This document shows, piece after piece, positions 59,526 to 64,000 of a DNA stretch of 64,000 nt (the first letter of the stretch is position 1; every line of letters begins with the position of its first letter). The notes under the pieces are model-generated. The model ran no database searches and was not told the origin of the DNA. It saw only the letters and a program-made list of their open reading frames with translations. This stretch comes from Streptomyces bathyalis (GTDB lineage Bacteria; Actinomycetota; Actinomycetes; Streptomycetales; Streptomycetaceae), in contig NZ_CP048882.1 of NCBI RefSeq assembly GCF_015910445.1, positions 3,534,001 through 3,598,000 of the forward strand, given 5' to 3'. A program made the translations under genes and the position numbers.

Positions 59526-60497
59526 ATGGCCAAGAAGCGCCGCCCCCAGTCCAAGGCGACAGCACCGCAACTCGTCGACGGGGAGGTCCCCGTCGTCGGC
59601 GCGCGCGAGCCCTGCCCCTGCGGTTCAGGGCGCCGCTACAAGGCGTGCCACGGACGGGCCGCCTCGCATGCCGTCACGGAACTGGTGCAGCGCCCCTTCG
59701 AAGGCCTGACGGGAGAGCCGGACTGGATCGCGCTGCGTGAACTCGTGCCCGCCGCCACGGCGCCGCTCACGCTCAAGGGCGGGCTGCCCGAGGGCGTTCC
59801 CGCCGTGACACTCGCGACGGTGCTGCCGATGGCCTGGCCCGCGCTGCGCCGGGACAACGGCGAGGTGCTGCTGGGCCTGCAGAACGACACCTCTTCGGGG
59901 GACATCAGCCGCGACCTGGCGGACACCCTCACCCGCGCCTTCGAGACCGAACCCGGCTCTCCCGTCGACGCGGGACGGCCGGCACCGGACGGCCCGCGGC
60001 TGCAGGATCTGCTCGATCCGAAGGCCCCTTTCGAGCCGGAGGTGCACAGCGGCTTCGAGTTCTGGCTGGGGGACGGCAGCGACAGCGCGACGGGTGAGGT
60101 CGCCGCGTCCCTGGAGCGGGCCAATTCAGCCGCGATCCCGACGGCCCGCCTGTCGGTGGCCGATGGCGCGTACTGGTGCGAGACGCCCGAGAAGAATCAT
60201 CTGCGGTGGGTGATGACGCACCCGGAGGAGAAGCTGCTCGACGCGCTGGCACGTCTGCACGCCGCGGGCGCCTCCTCGCTCGGTGACGACACCCGCCTCG
60301 TGGGCTCCTTCCGCGCTCACGGCCTGATGGTGCCCGTATGGGACCTGCCGACCGGCATGACCTCGGAGGACTGCGAGAAGCCCGCCGCGGGGTTCAACGA
60401 GCGGCTGTCGGAGGCACTCTCCAGCGGCACGGCACTGACGGCGGACGAGCGGCGCGCACGCAGTGGTCTCATGAACCGGCAGATCACTCTGAGTTGA
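59526..60497 (+). CDS. DUF5926 family protein with SEC-C motif
   Basis: The 323-residue protein has the N-terminal zinc-binding SEC-C motif (EPCPCGSGRRYKACHG) and then the DUF5926 body (GLTGEPDWIALRELVPAATAPLTL, VTLATVLPMAWPALRR, FWLGDG). It is a conserved actinobacterial gene of unknown role. ATG 59526 begins MAKKRRPQSK, the usual basic start. Confidence 0.85.
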   Translation: MAKKRRPQSKATAPQLVDGEVPVVGAREPCPCGSGRRYKACHGRAASHAVTELVQRPFEGLTGEPDWIALRELVPAATAPLTLKGGLPEGVPAVTLATVLPMAWPALRRDNGEVLLGLQNDTSSGDISRDLADTLTRAFETEPGSPVDAGRPAPDGPRLQDLLDPKAPFEPEVHSGFEFWLGDGSDSATGEVAASLERANSAAIPTARLSVADGAYWCETPEKNHLRWVMTHPEEKLLDALARLHAAGASSLGDDTRLVGSFRAHGLMVPVWDLPTGMTSEDCEKPAAGFNERLSEALSSGTALTADERRARSGLMNRQITLS

Positions 60498-60737
60498 CGG
60501 AGTAGACCGTTCCGCAAGGAGTCGAGGGAGAAAGTGTGACGTGACACCAGTCACAGCTGGCTCGTGAATGCGCATACCGGCAGGTAAATCAACGTCCGGA
60601 TCTGCGCGATCGAATTTGCTAACGGCGGATCTCTTGTTACCTTTCTAGGAGCCCGGTCGCTGGTGCATCCCCCGTCGCCAGCGACCGGGTTCTTGCATGT
60701 GCGGGTGCGGCGCGGACGCCCCGCGTCCCCAACTCGC

Positions 60738-61334
60738 TCAGCGGGCAAGGGAGTTGCTCGCCGAGCGCAGCAACATCCGGTCCCCGCCGGCGGAGCCCGC
60801 CTCGGCGATCGCCGCGTACGGACGGCCGCCCGCACGGATCCGCTCCCGAGGCGTCTCGCACACATCCGAACGTCCTCCCGCAGGCATGGCGCAGTCTGCG
60901 CTCAGAGCGCTCCCGTCGGGACGCGTGAGCGTGAGCGCGGCCCTCAGCGGCAAACCGGTGGCGTTCCGGTAGTACGTCCGCGCCCACTTCCGGCCGCCTT
61001 CCGACATGACGCAGGTCTGCGCCGACAGCCCTTCCGGAGTGCTGAGTTCGGGCCCGCACGACTCGGCCGCCCCGCCCACGCGCTTCCCGTCCGCGGCCTC
61101 GCCCTCCACGGACTCACCGGAGCGGGCGCCGTGCGCCGTGCCTCCCCCGGCCACCGGACCGTGCGACGTGGAGGGGGCGGGCGCGGCCACCGCCGGGCCA
61201 TCATCCGGAGCGGCGGCGGGCCCCGCCGTGGCCGCCGCGATGGGCAGCGCCACGGCGAGCACAACCGTGCAGGCGAGTGTGATCAGGGAAAAGCGCGACG
61301 CCGACGCAAGGCAACGCGGCTGCTGCTGAAGCAT
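60738..61334 (-). CDS. secreted or membrane-anchored hypothetical protein
   Basis: The 198-residue protein begins MLQQQPRCLASASRFSLITLACTVVLAVALPIAAATAGPAAAP, a signal or anchor helix, followed by a low-complexity linker and a domain with paired cysteines (ESCGPELSTPEGLSAQTCVMSEGG; DCAMPAGGRSDVCETP). The domain WARTYYRNATGLPLRAALTLTRPDGS suggests an extracellular beta-domain. ATG 61334 is the natural start. Confidence 0.7.
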   Translation of the reverse strand: MLQQQPRCLASASRFSLITLACTVVLAVALPIAAATAGPAAAPDDGPAVAAPAPSTSHGPVAGGGTAHGARSGESVEGEAADGKRVGGAAESCGPELSTPEGLSAQTCVMSEGGRKWARTYYRNATGLPLRAALTLTRPDGSALSADCAMPAGGRSDVCETPRERIRAGGRPYAAIAEAGSAGGDRMLLRSASNSLAR

Positions 61335-61552
61335 GGGGGAGGGCTCACTGCCGGGAGAGGGCGGACCGGTGCCAGGCCGGGATGGGCCTGCGCGCACCGG
61401 AGACGGTGAGGCGAACATATCGGGCGGAGGAGGCCCGCTCCCCCGCGCGAGCGTCCATTCCCCGTACAGCGCCTGCCAGTTCGTACCCGTACGAGTGACG
61501 CGGAGCGGCCGCCTCGCACCGCGCTGGAGCGGGCAGTGCGGCCGGCCCGGTC

Positions 61553-62329
61553 TCAATACGTAAGGCTCGTCCCCGAATCGGGCGCCGTGGCGCTCGCCTC
61601 GACGAGGACGTCGAGCACGCTCTCCATGCGGGGCAGAAACGGAGCCGCGGTCGTGAGACCACCACGGCGCGCGCCGCGCGAGGCGGCGCGCACGGCGCCC
61701 CTCCTGGGCTTGCGGCCCGCGTCGTCCTGCGCGTCCGCCGCCACGGGCTCCCGCTCCCAGCGCACACGGCCCGCGCCCGTGTGTGAGGGCGGCAGCGCGA
61801 TGTAGCCGCCCTCGCCGTGGAACCGCAGCGAACTCGGCACCCAGTCATGGGCGTAGAGGCGCTCGCCGAGCTCCGCAAGGCCGTACGGGGCGACGAGAAG
61901 TGTGAAGCGCGTGGGCGTCGCGACGACCGGCCCGAGCCGCTGCCCGCGCCGGTCGAGCTCGGCGAGCGCGCGGGCGCCCGCGATCGCCGGCAGGCTGAGC
62001 GCGGAGGGCGCACGGCCGCCGGTGGCCAGAATCAGCGGTGCGGCGGGCCTGTTGGTCCACCACCAGTGGATCATCCGAGGATCCGTCGTCGCGGCCAGGA
62101 GCACCGGGTCGAAGGGGTGCGCGCCGGGTACGACACAGTCGGCATCAGGACACGAGCAGACCGCGGTGAGCGGCCGTTTGGAATGGTTCGCACCGCTGGG
62201 GGACGGGGACGAAGGAGGGGTAAGGGTCGCTCCGGGCAGTACGGGCCACTCCCAGTGGGTGGCACAGTGCAGCGCCGCGTTGCGCAGCGATGACCGGTTC
62301 ATGCGTCGCCTTCCGAGGATCTCGCGCAT
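61553..62329 (-). CDS. bifunctional DNA primase/polymerase (prim-pol)-like protein
   Basis: The 258-residue protein contains RNAALHCATHWEWPVLPGA, CSCPDADCVVPGAHPFDPVLLAATTDPRMIHWWWT and FRFHGEGGYIALPPSHTGAG-like segments, the pattern of the actinobacterial prim-pol N-terminal domain family. Acidic catalytic residues are not obvious, so it may be an inactive paralogue. ATG 62329 is used; ATG 62302 has a better-placed GGAAGG. Confidence 0.72.
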   Translation of the reverse strand: MREILGRRRMNRSSLRNAALHCATHWEWPVLPGATLTPPSSPSPSGANHSKRPLTAVCSCPDADCVVPGAHPFDPVLLAATTDPRMIHWWWTNRPAAPLILATGGRAPSALSLPAIAGARALAELDRRGQRLGPVVATPTRFTLLVAPYGLAELGERLYAHDWVPSSLRFHGEGGYIALPPSHTGAGRVRWEREPVAADAQDDAGRKPRRGAVRAASRGARRGGLTTAAPFLPRMESVLDVLVEASATAPDSGTSLTY

Positions 62330-62944
62330 ATGCGCTCGTTCCTTTCCGTGAACGCCAACAGATCGTCCCGACAGAGATCGTTCAGCCCATCACAACACGT
62401 CTCTCACTACTCACTGCGCGTAAGAAAACCGCTGGTCATACCGTAAGCCGAGCCTGAAACACGGTGGTGGGCCACGCAACGTCCGAGCTCGTGCGCCCTG
62501 CCGCCACCTGTGCTGGTGCCCTTGAAACCGCTTGGTATTGCGCCTGTGCCGGCCGTGCTGTCCGTGCGTGTCCGCCGAACCGGAAAGGGGGAGGCCACTG
62601 CCTCATGAGACGCGCTGCTCCCTCACCGGGTTCCGTACCCGCAACAGCTGTGCCGATGCTCCGGCCTGCACTTCCTCATCGTCGTGGAAGCGAGCAGATG
62701 TGCGGGGCTGCTCCAGTCGACAGCAAATGCCGTCTCTCAGAGGCGATTTTACGCCAACCTCCTGCAACCGCGGCCCGCCCCCCTTAAGTCAACAACAGCA
62801 CACGGACACCATTCGTAGTGCAAGGCTGATGCTGGACATCCTGTTACCGCTACGTGTACATCTTGTGCATTGGCAGCGGAGCAGCGTGACATGGGGGTTT
62901 GCGATGCAATGCAGAGAGAGGAACCAAGGCGGGAGAACGCTCCC
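62330..62944. other. intergenic region, no gene seen
   Basis: A 615-nt stretch with no frame of natural composition. It should hold the divergent promoters of the prim-pol-like and phosphatase genes. Confidence 0.5.
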
Positions 62945-64000
62945 ATGAGCGCCCCGCACCGGTCGAAAGTGGCCGGATTCAAACCCGTGATCTCCCCGCC
63001 ACAGCAAACTGCGCCCCCCGCTTCCGACGCGTCCTCGGAGCAGCTCGCCGCTGTCCACGACCGGTTGGCCAGCTGGGTCACGGATCTGACGACCCTTCAG
63101 GAACTCGCTGAACGGCTGTCCGGCACCGCCACGCTCGACGACGCACTGCGCGAGACGCTGCGCGCGGGAGCGACCCTCGTCGGGGCCCAGCGCGGGCTCG
63201 TCGCGCTCGAACCCGCCGACAGCGAAAGCCCGGAGCGCACCATCGGCCTCGGGCTCGGGCGTGCCGACATCGGCGAGCTGGAGACCGTGCCGCGCAATTC
63301 GTCCTCGTACGCGAGGATCCTGGACGGACTCCCTTCCGTGCCGGAGCCGACCGACGGCATCCGTGCGCGCGACGCGGGCACCGCCCCCGACGAGGACAGC
63401 GACCTCGTCCCCGGCAGGGGTGAGTACAGGGGCTACCCCGAGATCACCCACCCCGACATCGCCACCGACGACACCCTCGACCCACGTCACCGGGAGGTCG
63501 CCGCCCGCCTCGGCTACGCCGCCAGCTACGCGACGCGCATCGCCACCTCGGACACCCCCCGCATCGGCGCCGCCGTCTGGCTCTACGACGAACCCGCCGA
63601 ACCGACCGCCCGCCAGCGCCATCTGCTCGGCCTCTACCTCCGCTGCGCCAGCGAGCAGATCGCCCGGCACCTCGAACTCGCCCGCACGCGTGCGGATCTG
63701 ACGGCGCTGCGCGAGGGCCTGCTGCCGAGCAGACTCCCTCGGGTTCCAGGCGTCACGATGGCCGTGCGGCACCTGACCGGCCCACGCGGCGGAGGCGACT
63801 GGTACGACGCGCTGCCGCTGCCCGAGGGAGCCCTGGGGCTCTCCGTCGGCGGCGTCACGGGCAGCGGCCCCGGCACGGTCGCGGCGATGGGGCGCCTGCG
63901 CGCGTCTCTACGCGCGTACGCCGTGATGGAGGGCGAGGACCCTGTCGCCGTCCTCTCCGACCTGGAGCTGCTGCTTCGCCTGACGGAACCCGCGCGTTCG
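62945..64000 (+). CDS. PP2C/SpoIIE-type serine phosphatase with GAF-like domain (3'-truncated by window)
   Basis: The frame is open from ATG 62945 to the right edge (352 residues visible). It has an N-terminal helical segment, a GAF-like sensor (LQELAERLSGTATLDDALRETLRAGATLVGAQRGLVALEP) and the beginning of a PP2C/SpoIIE phosphatase domain (LPSRLPRVPGVTMAVRHLTGPRGGGDWYDALPLPEGALGLSVGGVTGSG), with the metal-binding Asp in GGDWYD. Such phosphatases act on anti-sigma antagonists in stress and development control. Confidence 0.88.
   Translation, partial: MSAPHRSKVAGFKPVISPPQQTAPPASDASSEQLAAVHDRLASWVTDLTTLQELAERLSGTATLDDALRETLRAGATLVGAQRGLVALEPADSESPERTIGLGLGRADIGELETVPRNSSSYARILDGLPSVPEPTDGIRARDAGTAPDEDSDLVPGRGEYRGYPEITHPDIATDDTLDPRHREVAARLGYAASYATRIATSDTPRIGAAVWLYDEPAEPTARQRHLLGLYLRCASEQIARHLELARTRADLTALREGLLPSRLPRVPGVTMAVRHLTGPRGGGDWYDALPLPEGALGLSVGGVTGSGPGTVAAMGRLRASLRAYAVMEGEDPVAVLSDLELLLRLTEPARS

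Overview
The window is high-GC actinobacterial DNA that reads as Streptomyces. The signs are the SpoIIE-type phosphatase and RsbW-like ATPase, a DUF5926/SEC-C protein, FtsK-type single-gene conjugation systems of actinomycete integrative and conjugative elements (AICEs), KorSA-like GntR repressors, and a leucine TTA codon in an accessory gene. All assignments come from reading the sequence and recalling protein families; no search was run.

Layout. (1) 1-12.9 kb is chromosome or old accessory DNA: an RraA-like protein, an SDR reductase, a class I methyltransferase, a rearrangement scar (IS5-type transposase stub, glyoxalase-fold fragment, broken second copy of the RraA gene), the SOS mutagenesis pair imuB-dnaE2 with a LexA-like box upstream, a pentapeptide-repeat membrane protein, a broken hypothetical gene, and small secreted or membrane proteins. 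(2) 13.06-46.74 kb is a 33.7 kb region bounded by perfect 61-bp direct repeats that match the 3' half of a tRNA-Ser. Its left part is cargo (TIGR04141/DUF6119-type protein, a DCL/DUF3223-like protein, an unusual CYP157-like P450, an FkbM methyltransferase, a large pentapeptide-repeat membrane protein, a family 2 glycosyltransferase) with three GntR regulators. Its right part is an AICE backbone (DUF2637 protein, FtsK/Tra, small transfer proteins, a DnaB_N-DUF3987 replication protein, Xis, tyrosine integrase), then a 1058-residue NACHT-LRR protein and a lipoprotein. (3) 46.74-55.65 kb is a compact pSAM2-like AICE: int-xis-repSA-spd genes-tra-SCO3933-like regulator, with a divergent korSA. (4) 55.65-64 kb is core chromosome: intact tRNA-Ser(UGA), an HtrA-like protease, glycerophosphodiester phosphodiesterase, RsbW-like ATPase, DUF5926 protein, a secreted protein, a prim-pol-like protein and the start of a PP2C phosphatase.

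How it fits together. The two elements look like successive insertions into one tRNA-Ser(UGA) gene. The 61-bp tRNA fragments at 13063 and 46679 share one variable arm, while the intact tRNA at 55648-55734 has another. This is what is expected if a second element recombined in the anticodon stem-loop and replaced the 3' half of the gene. Each element has its own pair of subterminal direct-repeat sites, probably integrase arm sites, at nearly the same distances from its ends.

The most interesting items are the NACHT-LRR protein (bacterial NLR-type, likely anti-phage), the P450 that lacks the ExxR motif and is fused to an unrelated N-terminal segment in a three-gene cluster, a 165-bp stem-loop repeat shared by the two elements, 21-bp tandem repeats that could be the DNA-transfer locus, and three operator palindromes before korSA. 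Nothing here can be declared a new system from sequence alone.
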